A stretch of DNA of 64,000 nucleotides from UBA11591 sp040220895 (lineage in GTDB: Bacteria > Bacteroidota > Bacteroidia > Flavobacteriales_E > Vicingaceae): assembly GCA_040220895.1 (NCBI GenBank), contig JAVJVY010000013.1:1-64000 (forward strand), read 5' to 3'. How positions within the stretch are numbered: the stretch's first letter is position 1; each line of letters begins with the position of its first letter. Position numbers and translations under genes: made by a program. The notes under the pieces were generated by a model. That model was not told the DNA's origin and made no database searches. It worked only from the letters and a program-made list of their open reading frames with translations. Positions 17,213-25,680 of this stretch are shown here, in pieces.

Positions 17213-18246
17213 TTTCCGCTGTTTTTAGACTGAAATGCTTTACGCAGGTAAAGGGCGCTTTGAAGCAGGGCGTTGACAAATGGATTTAGCATAAGGTGCA
17301 TTGAAAGAGGGTAGTCAACGATGTTCTTTGTAAAACCGAGCTTAAAGTGATTTATTCGCGCCAACTGATCTTTATTTTCTCCGACTTTGCTGTATCCCCA
17401 TAGATCATAATAATTAAACCCTCTTTTTTTGGCTTCTTTCATGCTTTCATAAATGCCCAGGTGAAGCACGGGAAACTTTTTTTGTGTCTGGTCACTAATG
17501 CCAAATTTATAGCAACATCTATTGCCACTGCACAAGTTCACGACTCCCCCAATTAGTTCTTTATCCAGGTATACGCCCAAAAAAAATCCCAAATTCGGCT
17601 CATTTTGAAAAATAGTCAATAAATCAGAATAGACCTTCTTGGTTTGATCAACCTCTTTTTTCAGGCCTTTCATTTGGTACATGCGGTCGTGTAATGTCGC
17701 CAACTGAAGTGCACCTGCTCGGCTTTCAATTGGTTCAACTTTCATACCCAGGTCCAATGACTTCTTGATGGATCTGCGATGGTTCTCCCGGAATTGAGCG
17801 GCGATCTCACCATCTTCTTTACCCAATTCCACGATCAAAGTAGCCCAATTAAAATATTGATTCCCCTGTATAATCTTGAACTTTCCAAGTGCTATTTTCT
17901 CAATGTGCGAGTCATTTTCCAATAAAGGCGGCTGAACGATCAATTCGCCGTAATTTTTTTTATGGTAGTGCGCAGCAATCGCTAATACAATGCTCGAAAA
18001 ATAACTGTCATTTTTTACAACCGGGCCTAAAAAGACCGAGGCCCTTCTGTGTCTTTCAGCAATTAACGCGTATGCCACCAAGTGACCCTTGGAACGACAT
18101 GTGCACAAGCAAATTTTTCTATCAGGATATAGTGCCCGAAGTAAAACGGGGTTTTGGAAAATACTGAATTCGCTGAGCTCTTGGCAGAAAAATTGTATTT
18201 CTGCCAAAATTTCTGAGGTTAACTCGTATGTAAATTCGTGCTTCAT
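17209..18246 (-). CDS. FemAB-like GNAT acyltransferase
   Basis: 345 residues with a double GNAT-like fold. The basic segment FRENHRRSIKKSLDLGM (about residues 152-168) and the late NYYDLWGYSKVG...INHFKLGFTK region are typical of FemAB/BioF2-like proteins in polysaccharide loci. Relatives transfer an aminoacyl group from aminoacyl-tRNA, or an acyl group, to a cell-surface precursor. Related proteins are a standing member of exosortase-A exopolysaccharide loci. It is the second gene of a four-gene operon, ten bases after the deacetylase and overlapping the transglutaminase-like gene by four. Confidence 0.8.
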   Translation of the reverse strand: MKHEFTYELTSEILAEIQFFCQELSEFSIFQNPVLLRALYPDRKICLCTCRSKGHLVAYALIAERHRRASVFLGPVVKNDSYFSSIVLAIAAHYHKKNYGELIVQPPLLENDSHIEKIALGKFKIIQGNQYFNWATLIVELGKEDGEIAAQFRENHRRSIKKSLDLGMKVEPIESRAGALQLATLHDRMYQMKGLKKEVDQTKKVYSDLLTIFQNEPNLGFFLGVYLDKELIGGVVNLCSGNRCCYKFGISDQTQKKFPVLHLGIYESMKEAKKRGFNYYDLWGYSKVGENKDQLARINHFKLGFTKNIVDYPLSMHLMLNPFVNALLQSALYLRKAFQSKNSGN

Positions 18247-18256
18247 GAATCGAACT

Positions 18257-19216
18257 TCAGGAAGGCCACAATCCCCGATATATTTTAAATACTAGTTCAT
18301 AAAAAGATGTGCTGTTCATAGGAATTCGAGGCAGGACGGTGGAATGATCTTTTACAAACCCTACCTCGGTTCCCAGCAACCATTCATATCCAGCCTTGCG
18401 GCATTCATCAACAATTTTATTATTGTATTTTCCATTTGGAAAAGTAATGGCATTGATGCTGGTTCCAAGCTGTTTTTCAAGGATTTTTTTTGAACCAACA
18501 ATTTCATCGCTCAATTGATCTTCGCTCTGTATGGAAGTGAGTATAGAGTGGGTCGTTGTATGCGACGCGATTTCAACATCGCTTTTCAGGCAAAGTCGTA
18601 TTGATTCCCAGTCCATCATTTTGGAAGCATTTATTTCGGCTTCATTGCTTAAGTCATTCAGAAAAACTTCGACCGTGGCCGGATCTGCAATAAGCATTCT
18701 CTGAAAAAGCCTATTAACTTCCCTGATCGAGTTTTTTCCAGTTCCACGAATTTTGAAGCTTTCCGACTCGAAAACCACTTCTTTTAGCGATTCTTCGTGC
18801 ATCTTTGATTCCATCAACCCATTGTAACGATGCGGCCAAGGAATCTTTCCCGTATCGGCAGACTCGGTAATGATGCTTTGAACAGAGGGTATCTCTCTGC
18901 TTTTTAGCAGTGGCAGAACGTTTGTCATAAATTCCCAATCACCATCATCAAAAGAGAGGACGAGCCTTGGTTTTTTTGAACTGAGTGGTTCCTTTATTTT
19001 TTGCAAGGGTACGATCTCGAAATTCCTTTCGACGTAATTGAGTAACCTGGTAAAGACATCAATCGGAATGGCCGGATAAATAATATTTTTAGTATTGCCA
19101 ATCACATGAAAACACAGCACAACCGTTGAAGATTTTGCGGTCATGATTGTGTGCATAAGGCGATGAATACCCAGGGCAAAAAGAAATCGAAAAAAGTGAT
19201 ATTTTATTCTAGTCAA
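18257..19216 (-). CDS. polysaccharide deacetylase family protein (NodB homology)
   Basis: 319 residues. The NodB-type metal motifs are visible: SFDDGD at 88-93 (D90, D91) and SHTTTH at 218-223 (H219, H223, the HxxxH pair), followed by TFPNGKYN. This carbohydrate esterase family removes N- or O-acetyl groups from polysaccharides. There is no clear signal peptide; the N-terminus is basic and mildly hydrophobic. The longest start is a TTG at 19216. ATGs at codons 21 and 25 are alternatives, and only the longer version keeps the basic-hydrophobic N-terminus. It is the first gene of the operon running down to asnB copy 1. Confidence 0.85.
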   Translation of the reverse strand: MTRIKYHFFRFLFALGIHRLMHTIMTAKSSTVVLCFHVIGNTKNIIYPAIPIDVFTRLLNYVERNFEIVPLQKIKEPLSSKKPRLVLSFDDGDWEFMTNVLPLLKSREIPSVQSIITESADTGKIPWPHRYNGLMESKMHEESLKEVVFESESFKIRGTGKNSIREVNRLFQRMLIADPATVEVFLNDLSNEAEINASKMMDWESIRLCLKSDVEIASHTTTHSILTSIQSEDQLSDEIVGSKKILEKQLGTSINAITFPNGKYNNKIVDECRKAGYEWLLGTEVGFVKDHSTVLPRIPMNSTSFYELVFKIYRGLWPS

Positions 19217-19330
19217 TACGATGGTCGGTATTTAAGACAATATTAGCACATTGCATTCAGATGGACTTACTGATTCGATCTACATCAATACACAAATCAA
19301 ATCTCTATTTTTACCCAATTGCCCGTTGCT

Positions 19331-20629
19331 TTGAAGAAGATTCTCATCCTTTCTTATTATTTCCCTCCCTGCGATCTGGCGGCTTCTCAGCGGGCTTATT
19401 CGTGGTATTCGAATTTGCATAAGCATGGATATTATCCTGTCATAGTTACCAGAAAATGGGAAAGGCCTATTGTCGATTACCGAGATATCCATTACCCAAC
19501 ATCAAAGGACATTGAGATAGAAAAATCCGTCCACGGCGAAATTCACCGCTTACCATTTGTTCCGGGTTGGCGCGATTCACTTATGATCTCGAAGCGTCAA
19601 AGCACCTTGAAGGGCGCTCTGCGCAGGTTTTTGACGCTCGGACACGAGCTGCTTGAACGCTACAGCAGCTCCATTGTTCCATTCAATAATCTATACCAGC
19701 ATGCGCGTTCATTGTTACGGTCCGATGATGATTTCTACACCGTAATTGTGACGGTAAACCCCTTTATTTTATTAAAGTTTGGGCACCAGTTGTCCAAAGA
19801 GTTCAACATTCCCTGGTTAGCAGATTACCGCGATGACTGGACCACTTCGGATTGGAAAGGAGATAAAAATCCAACCGAAGAGGTATTTAATGCTTTAAAC
19901 AGGTCGTCTGAAAAAAAATGGTCATCTTCTGCCAGCGCAATTTCCACCGTTTCCGAACATTATGCAAATAAGCTTTCGAATTTTACCGGAAGGCCCGCAC
20001 ACGTCATCTATAATGGATTCAATGAATTGGAACTGCAACCTTCACAACCTACCTCAAAGCCGTCTGACAAGTTCACAATTTTTTACAATGGCTCACTTTA
20101 TGAACGACAGAACATCTTTGAATTTTTAGCCGTGTATAAAAGAGTAGTGGATAAGATTGGAAGCAGGTACAAGTTTAATTTGCTTTTTCAGGGCTTGAAT
20201 TACTTGCCTGCGCAGTCGCAAAAGGTCAACTCAGCTATGCAGGGTTACGAGGCCTTTTGTGAAACAAGTGAACGTATTGACCGGGAATCACTATTGAAAC
20301 TGCAAAATTCTTGTCAACTGTTGCTCCTGATAGGGTATCGCGGAATCAAAGGCATGATATCCACCAAGGTTTTTGAATATCTGGCATCGGGGAAGCGCAT
20401 ATTGTTTTATTCAAGTGAAAACCGCGAAATTTCAGACATTCTGACCGACACAGGTACGGGCCTGATCTGTCAAAATGATGATGAACTAGAGCAAACATTG
20501 ATAGAACTAATTACATTATATTTTGAAGACCCTTCTAAGTACAACGAATTTCAAGGGTCTAATTTAACTCAATATACCAGAGAAAATCGTACAACGCAAT
20601 TAGCTCGCGTTTTAGATGGTTTACAATGA
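19331..20629 (+). CDS. glycosyltransferase, GT4-like
   Basis: About 432 residues. The start MKKILILSYYFPP, followed by an A-S-Q-R segment, is the classic N-terminus of GT4-type transferases of the GT-B fold. The C-terminal donor-binding region contains FYNGSLYERQN and STKVFEYLASGKRI (the conserved glutamate of the E-x7-E region). The frame is open to another TTG at 19319; I prefer TTG 19331 because a TATTTTTA box at 19306-19313 would place the transcript start at about 19320. Its stop overlaps the methyltransferase start as ATGA. Sugar specificity is unknown. Confidence 0.85.
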   Translation: MKKILILSYYFPPCDLAASQRAYSWYSNLHKHGYYPVIVTRKWERPIVDYRDIHYPTSKDIEIEKSVHGEIHRLPFVPGWRDSLMISKRQSTLKGALRRFLTLGHELLERYSSSIVPFNNLYQHARSLLRSDDDFYTVIVTVNPFILLKFGHQLSKEFNIPWLADYRDDWTTSDWKGDKNPTEEVFNALNRSSEKKWSSSASAISTVSEHYANKLSNFTGRPAHVIYNGFNELELQPSQPTSKPSDKFTIFYNGSLYERQNIFEFLAVYKRVVDKIGSRYKFNLLFQGLNYLPAQSQKVNSAMQGYEAFCETSERIDRESLLKLQNSCQLLLLIGYRGIKGMISTKVFEYLASGKRILFYSSENREISDILTDTGTGLICQNDDELEQTLIELITLYFEDPSKYNEFQGSNLTQYTRENRTTQLARVLDGLQ

Positions 20630-21390
20630 AAAACAGGTCTACATACCAGAAAGCCAAGGTCGTGGCATTTTATGCCGGGCAGCGTAAACTTCAAAAAGCA
20701 GAGCGCCTTATATTCAGCGACATTGATGAGGTATTAAAAGATGCTTGGGTGCTCGATATTGGTGTTGGCACGGGTAGAACGAGTCATCACCTTATTCCGC
20801 GTTGCAAGAAATACATCGGCATTGACTTTTCACAAGCCATGATAGACGAATGTGAAACACAGTTTGCTGACAAGCAGGCCGAATTCCATTGCATGGATGC
20901 CCGAGATCTAAGCAGATTTGAAAATGGGCGATTTGACGTTATCATATTTAGCTTTAATGGAATTGACTGCCTTGACTATGACGACCGTAAAAGGGTGTTT
21001 GATGAGGTCAAAAGGATCGGAAAAAGCAGGGGCCATTTTATTTTCTCAACCCATAACATTGGCTATATAAGTAGCATGTATAGTTATCAATGGCCGAAAA
21101 ACCCCCTTAATGTTCTGCCCGAATTGCGCCGTTTGCGACTGATCAAACAACACAATGGCTCCTTGAGTGAATTTAAGGGCAAACAATGGGCTTATGTTAA
21201 AGATGGAGCAGAAGATTTTGGAACTGAACTTGTATACATTGATCCGATTTTACAACGAACGACGCTGAGGGAAATGGGGTTTAATGAGATCAGATTGTTC
21301 GATTATCGCTCTGGAAAGGAATTGACGGATGACAATATTAATTCCCACACACTTCCATGGGTTTATTTCCACGCCAGATTGCCTGTCTAG
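20626..21390 (+). CDS. class I SAM-dependent methyltransferase
   Basis: 254 residues. Motif I is VLDIGVGTGRTSHH (about residues 42-55), motif II carries the acidic ribose contact (YIGIDFSQAMIDEC), and the post-motif is FDVIIFSFNGIDCLD. The order and spacing fit the Methyltransf_25/11 group. The C-terminal part is longer than the minimal domain and may bind the acceptor sugar. It is translated from an ATGA overlap with the upstream glycosyltransferase, so the two proteins probably act on the same glycan. It overlaps the convergent glycosyltransferase by four bases. Confidence 0.85.
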   Translation: MKNRSTYQKAKVVAFYAGQRKLQKAERLIFSDIDEVLKDAWVLDIGVGTGRTSHHLIPRCKKYIGIDFSQAMIDECETQFADKQAEFHCMDARDLSRFENGRFDVIIFSFNGIDCLDYDDRKRVFDEVKRIGKSRGHFIFSTHNIGYISSMYSYQWPKNPLNVLPELRRLRLIKQHNGSLSEFKGKQWAYVKDGAEDFGTELVYIDPILQRTTLREMGFNEIRLFDYRSGKELTDDNINSHTLPWVYFHARLPV

Positions 21391-22574
21391 CTTGTTAACT
21401 TAGCATACAGATCGAGTAGTTTTTTCTTTTCGTCGCCCCAATGGTATTTACTTGTCACTTCTTTGGCACCTGATTTGTATTCAGCCATGTTCTGGGTCAA
21501 TTTTTTAAAGGCATCAACTAGTTTATTGTAATCGTCGCCATCGAAAAAACAGCCATTTTTATTTATTTCAATAAATCTTTTCAGTTCTGGCTGACTTGTG
21601 GTAAGTAAAGGTAGTCCTGCCAGAGCGACATCCATCAGTTTGTTAGGAGCGGCGAACCAATAAGATTTCCATTTTGGATTCCAGGTGTAGACCAGACCAA
21701 TATCGGCCATGGAACAGTAAAAGGTGATTTGGTCTCTTGGAACTTGTGGGTGAAAAAGAATGCGACTGGAAAGACCTTCAGCCTTTTGCATTTTCTTCAA
21801 TGCATCAATGCTGGCCTGACTGCCCAGAAAAACGAGGTAATAATTCTCGTTTTCTTCCAATAGCCTTGACAACCATCGATAACGTTCTTCCGAAAAAAAA
21901 GTGTTTCCGGTATGAATGATGAGTTTGGCAAGGTGGGGAAGATCAAAATGATCGTGGAAGTACTTCTGGCCTTTCTGGGCCCTTTTGACAACCGAAGGCA
22001 TGTTTCGAATAAGTTCTGTGGGAACATTGGATGGAAGTCGTTTTTTGAATTCCTCGATAATGGATTCACTAACCGTGATTAGGGCATCAATGTGGCCAAG
22101 TGATCGCTCTTCCTTATATAAATACCAGTTCCAGACAATCTTGCCTTTTAAAATATTCCAAGCTCCTGAAGACCGCATGTAGTATTTGTACCCCCTGAGG
22201 TATTCATGTGAATCATACACTACTTTGATCTTCTTGCCAAATTCAGCATCGGTCTTTCTTTTAATAGCAACGCCCATTGGTACCATGTTAAAATCATGGC
22301 AGTGGATAATGTCATAGTCCATGCTTGAAATATCGCCTACAAAAGCCTTTTCAAAATTTTTCCATTCTCTTCTGTAAGGAGCGGTCAGGGCGCTTCCAAA
22401 CACCCTTCGAATCTTTATTCCACCCATTTCTTCTTCTTCCAAAAGAGAAGATCCTTTTAGGGCGTACAAGGTAACTTCATGTCCACCTTCGATCAGGGCA
22501 AGGCATTCGATCTTTACTCGATCATCTGAACTAAAATCATTGTCAAGAAGTACACAAATCCTACTCAAGGCCAC
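21387..22574 (-). CDS. glycosyltransferase, GT4-like
   Basis: 395 residues. The N-terminal half has RICVLLDNDFSSDDRV and an IIHCHDFNMVPMGV strand typical of group 1 transferases. The C-terminal half carries LIIHTGNTFFSEERY, FHPQVPRDQ, ADIGLVYTW and PNKLMDVALAGLPLLTT, the donor-binding E/D-x7-type region, with an aspartate in place of the commoner first glutamate. The start is GTG at 22574, two bases after the end of asnB copy 2, so it is the last gene of the operon glycosyltransferase, MBL hydrolase, AsnB, glycosyltransferase. Confidence 0.87.
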   Translation of the reverse strand: MALSRICVLLDNDFSSDDRVKIECLALIEGGHEVTLYALKGSSLLEEEEMGGIKIRRVFGSALTAPYRREWKNFEKAFVGDISSMDYDIIHCHDFNMVPMGVAIKRKTDAEFGKKIKVVYDSHEYLRGYKYYMRSSGAWNILKGKIVWNWYLYKEERSLGHIDALITVSESIIEEFKKRLPSNVPTELIRNMPSVVKRAQKGQKYFHDHFDLPHLAKLIIHTGNTFFSEERYRWLSRLLEENENYYLVFLGSQASIDALKKMQKAEGLSSRILFHPQVPRDQITFYCSMADIGLVYTWNPKWKSYWFAAPNKLMDVALAGLPLLTTSQPELKRFIEINKNGCFFDGDDYNKLVDAFKKLTQNMAEYKSGAKEVTSKYHWGDEKKKLLDLYAKLTS

Positions 22575-22576
22575 AC

Positions 22577-24397
22577 TTATTTACTTCCAAAAGATTTGCC
22601 AAAGTTAAAAAGAGATGAAGTCATTATCACTTGCCAAGGCTGACAATGGTGAATTGGTTTTAGGACTCGTTCCTTGATCAAGGCCGATTCGGCGTCTTTG
22701 ATATATTCTCTCAATGGACCTTGGCTAAGCCATTCCTCCTGGGGCGGGGCAAAGCCCTTTTTATCCCTCCTCCAACAGATTTCACTGGGAAGCCGATCAT
22801 TAAATGCTTCGCGCAGGATACGCTTGGTCCAGGGCGGTTGTATTTTCATTTCTGATGGAAGTGAGAAGACAAATTCCACCAATTTATGCGAGAGAAAAGG
22901 AAGTCGCACTTCTCTGGAATGAGCCATGGAATTGCGGTCTGAGAATCGCAAAAGTTTGGATAGTCCGTAATTCAAGGTGTCGTATTTCAAATTTTCATTC
23001 AGGCTACTGAAAGAGTAAAAGGGATTTTCTACTGAGTTTCCAGCCATTTTAAGGCTATCGTCCAAACCGATCATAATGTATTGACGATTTGTTCCGGCAA
23101 GGGGACTTTTTCTCAAGACATCAAATAAACTCGGGAATACATGAGTCAATATGTTTTTAAAACCCAGATTAACTCCCGGAATTTCGGCAGCTTTTTTACG
23201 AATGGCAGGACCTGAGAATGGATTCATACGTATAATTTCGCCTAAGCGCACAGGCACGTATTTTTCATAACCACCAAGGATTTCATCACCCCCTTGACCA
23301 TCGAGCAAGACCGTCACACCGCATTCTTTTGCCTTTTTCATTATTTCCCATTGGGCATAAATACTGGCACTTCCAAAAGGCTCTTCTTGATAATAGTAAA
23401 GTTGTTCCAGTTGCTTTGTCATTTCCGATGCGTCTGGCCAGATATCGTTTCTATTGAAAGTAAAAGTTTCTGCGAGCTTGTCAATGAACGGGCCTTCATC
23501 CAGATTGTCATCCTTGAAACGGGCTGTGAATGTTTGAAAATTGTTCAGTCCATGTTGCGAAATACACGCCAATATCGCAGAGGAATCCAATCCACCCGAA
23601 AGTGAGCTGCCAAGGGTGACGTCACTGCGCAATCGCAGTTCGACTGACTGGTCGATTAAGTCGAGAAAATCCCCGGCAGCACTTGATATACTCCCCTGAT
23701 AGCCATGCTTTTCATCGATTTCCCAATAAGCCTTACTACGAAATTGTCCGCTTTTCGTAAGGCGAAAACTATGGGCTGGTTTGAGTCGTTTTATGTCTTT
23801 AAAAAATGTCTCAGAATGATCGTCCGGGTTCTCCACGAGATCGAAAACCAGGTATCGGTGTACCATGGGTAGCGACACGGAAAGTTGCCTTTTTTGGGTG
23901 GCAATGGCTTTTATCTCGGATGCAAACAAGAACTCGTCCCGATCCTGGAAATAGAAAAAAGGTTTTTCACCGAACCGATCTCTGGCACCAAATAATTCAC
24001 CGCTGTTTTCGTCGCAGATTACAAATGAAAACATTCCGTCCAGCATTGACAAACAAGACTCACCCCATTCCAAATAAGACCTTAAAAGAACTTCGGTATC
24101 TGAATTGGTCCTGAATTGATGTCCTTTCTTTTGGAGTTCGTCTTTCAGCTCCAGGTAATTGTAAATCTCACCGTTGTATGTAAGGTGGTACTGATCTATT
24201 TTAAAAGGCTGTGAGGCTCTTTTATCCAAGTCTATAATGGACAACCGTCGGTGCCCAAATCCAATGCTCCCTTCTTTGTTGATCCAAATGCCGGCATCGT
24301 CGGGACCACGGTGCACCAAGGTGTCTGTCATGGTTGTGAGCTCCACTTCTTGTATCGTTTCCGCTTTGAATCGATAGATACCGGCTATACCGCACAT
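22577..24397 (-). CDS. AsnB-type asparagine synthetase/amidotransferase, copy 2
   Basis: A glutamine-dependent amidotransferase of 606 residues. Cys2 of MCGIAG is the glutaminase nucleophile; HRGPDDAG and YNGEIYNY follow, and the pyrophosphatase loop is SGGLDSS (267-273). The frame is open 32 codons further upstream, but the catalytic cysteine must be residue 2, so the ATG at 24397 is the start. That ATG shares its A with the stop of the MBL hydrolase gene (TAATG). It is clearly diverged from copy 1 along its length, so this is not a recent tandem duplication. Like copy 1 it probably amidates a glycan precursor, by inference from context. Confidence 0.9.
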   Translation of the reverse strand: MCGIAGIYRFKAETIQEVELTTMTDTLVHRGPDDAGIWINKEGSIGFGHRRLSIIDLDKRASQPFKIDQYHLTYNGEIYNYLELKDELQKKGHQFRTNSDTEVLLRSYLEWGESCLSMLDGMFSFVICDENSGELFGARDRFGEKPFFYFQDRDEFLFASEIKAIATQKRQLSVSLPMVHRYLVFDLVENPDDHSETFFKDIKRLKPAHSFRLTKSGQFRSKAYWEIDEKHGYQGSISSAAGDFLDLIDQSVELRLRSDVTLGSSLSGGLDSSAILACISQHGLNNFQTFTARFKDDNLDEGPFIDKLAETFTFNRNDIWPDASEMTKQLEQLYYYQEEPFGSASIYAQWEIMKKAKECGVTVLLDGQGGDEILGGYEKYVPVRLGEIIRMNPFSGPAIRKKAAEIPGVNLGFKNILTHVFPSLFDVLRKSPLAGTNRQYIMIGLDDSLKMAGNSVENPFYSFSSLNENLKYDTLNYGLSKLLRFSDRNSMAHSREVRLPFLSHKLVEFVFSLPSEMKIQPPWTKRILREAFNDRLPSEICWRRDKKGFAPPQEEWLSQGPLREYIKDAESALIKERVLKPIHHCQPWQVIMTSSLFNFGKSFGSK

Positions 24398-25680
24398 TAG
24401 GTTGTCGAGGAATTCGTTTTCAAGAGGCGTCGCAAAAAACGTTTCAACAGTCCGTCCATACGCTTGCCTTGATTGTTGAGCGTACCGATCCACTCGTATT
24501 CCATGAATCGTTGGAAATTTCCCCCAATTGGTTTTTCAAATGTTCCGGCGACAAGAATCGTGTCCCAACCCCAATCCCATGACAAACAGTAAAATAGATT
24601 CTGAGAATGGAATGCAATGTCCGCATGCTGTTTTTCAATTTCGCCTTGGGTGCGAAGTCCAAACTTATAAGAGAATGTCACGGTAGTATTCAAATCGTAA
24701 AGATAAGCGCTAAAATCGTTATACGTCAGTAGTTTAGCTTTGTTGTTTAATGCTAGGCATCGCTCCCTGCATCGCTCACCGGCATTTTTCAGATCCACAA
24801 TATCTACAGAGTCGAATGTTGTCAACTTTCGGTCAGGCAGACTGGCACTGGCCAACATGTAGGTTTCGATGGCAAGGGTAAAATCTTTCTCGCTACCAAC
24901 TTCCCAATCCTCACCCGGCAAAAGGACCACAACCTGCTTGCCCATATGATTGATATGTGATGACACAGCTGCAATGCTGTTTGCCTGGGTATTCATATGG
25001 AAATTATCCTTGTGACAAAACCATACAAAGCTGGCAAATGGAAATACGTACTTCGGATTAAAAGCCTTGATCTGCAGGGTTAAAAGCTCAATGATATGGG
25101 CTGCTGCCTTTTTTTTCCGGTCAGTGTCGTCTTTGTTTCCCACCCAGGCGGCATAGGAGAATTGGCTGAACAGCATGTCGATGTTGCCCAATTGTTTTTT
25201 CAAACTCAAGGCCTCTTCAGCATTGTCAATAACACAGTCGTTGAGATTCAGCAAAGCGTTCTGTCCGTCGTTCAAATACAACCAGGAATCGGTGTCATTA
25301 GCTACCTTTGAACATCGCATGCGCAAGTCACTACCGAGCATGTAATCCCGATCGGGACTCAGTTCTATTATTTCTTTGAATTGAAGGTCACGAATGAATT
25401 TAATGACTTTTCCATCCATGGTTTTTTGAAATAAAACGCTGATGTTTTTCCTGATATCCTCTGGAATTTTTTTAAGGTTGGGGGGGTAGAAATGGTCTGG
25501 ATGCTCGTGCGAAAACCAAAGGTGCGTGATGTCCCTGAAATCATCATAGGTGAATTTACTGGGAATTAAATGTTCCCAGCTTTCATTAAAGACCCGGCCC
25601 TCCAGCCATGGATCTGCCATGATTCGAAAACAACTCGTTTCTATGATAAAGGATGCGTGATTAACCCAGCGTATTTTCAA
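24397..25680 (-). CDS. metallo-beta-lactamase-fold hydrolase
   Basis: 427 residues. The metal motif HxHxDH is FSHEHPDHF (H58, H60, D62, H63), preceded by ADPWLEG, a strand seen in UlaG-like hydrolases and in the MBL part of CMP-sialic acid hydroxylases. That resemblance suggests a nucleotide-sugar or glycan precursor substrate, which is inference. The C-terminal 120 residues have no recognised domain; the segment WDWGWDTILVAGTFEKP is Trp-rich. The start is TTG, overlapping the upstream glycosyltransferase stop as TTGA. It is tightly coupled to asnB copy 2. Confidence 0.78.
   Translation of the reverse strand: MKIRWVNHASFIIETSCFRIMADPWLEGRVFNESWEHLIPSKFTYDDFRDITHLWFSHEHPDHFYPPNLKKIPEDIRKNISVLFQKTMDGKVIKFIRDLQFKEIIELSPDRDYMLGSDLRMRCSKVANDTDSWLYLNDGQNALLNLNDCVIDNAEEALSLKKQLGNIDMLFSQFSYAAWVGNKDDTDRKKKAAAHIIELLTLQIKAFNPKYVFPFASFVWFCHKDNFHMNTQANSIAAVSSHINHMGKQVVVLLPGEDWEVGSEKDFTLAIETYMLASASLPDRKLTTFDSVDIVDLKNAGERCRERCLALNNKAKLLTYNDFSAYLYDLNTTVTFSYKFGLRTQGEIEKQHADIAFHSQNLFYCLSWDWGWDTILVAGTFEKPIGGNFQRFMEYEWIGTLNNQGKRMDGLLKRFLRRLLKTNSSTT

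Noticed and set aside
14593..24397. The two asnB-like genes as a recent tandem duplication
   Set aside because: The proteins differ along their whole length, and their neighbours differ.
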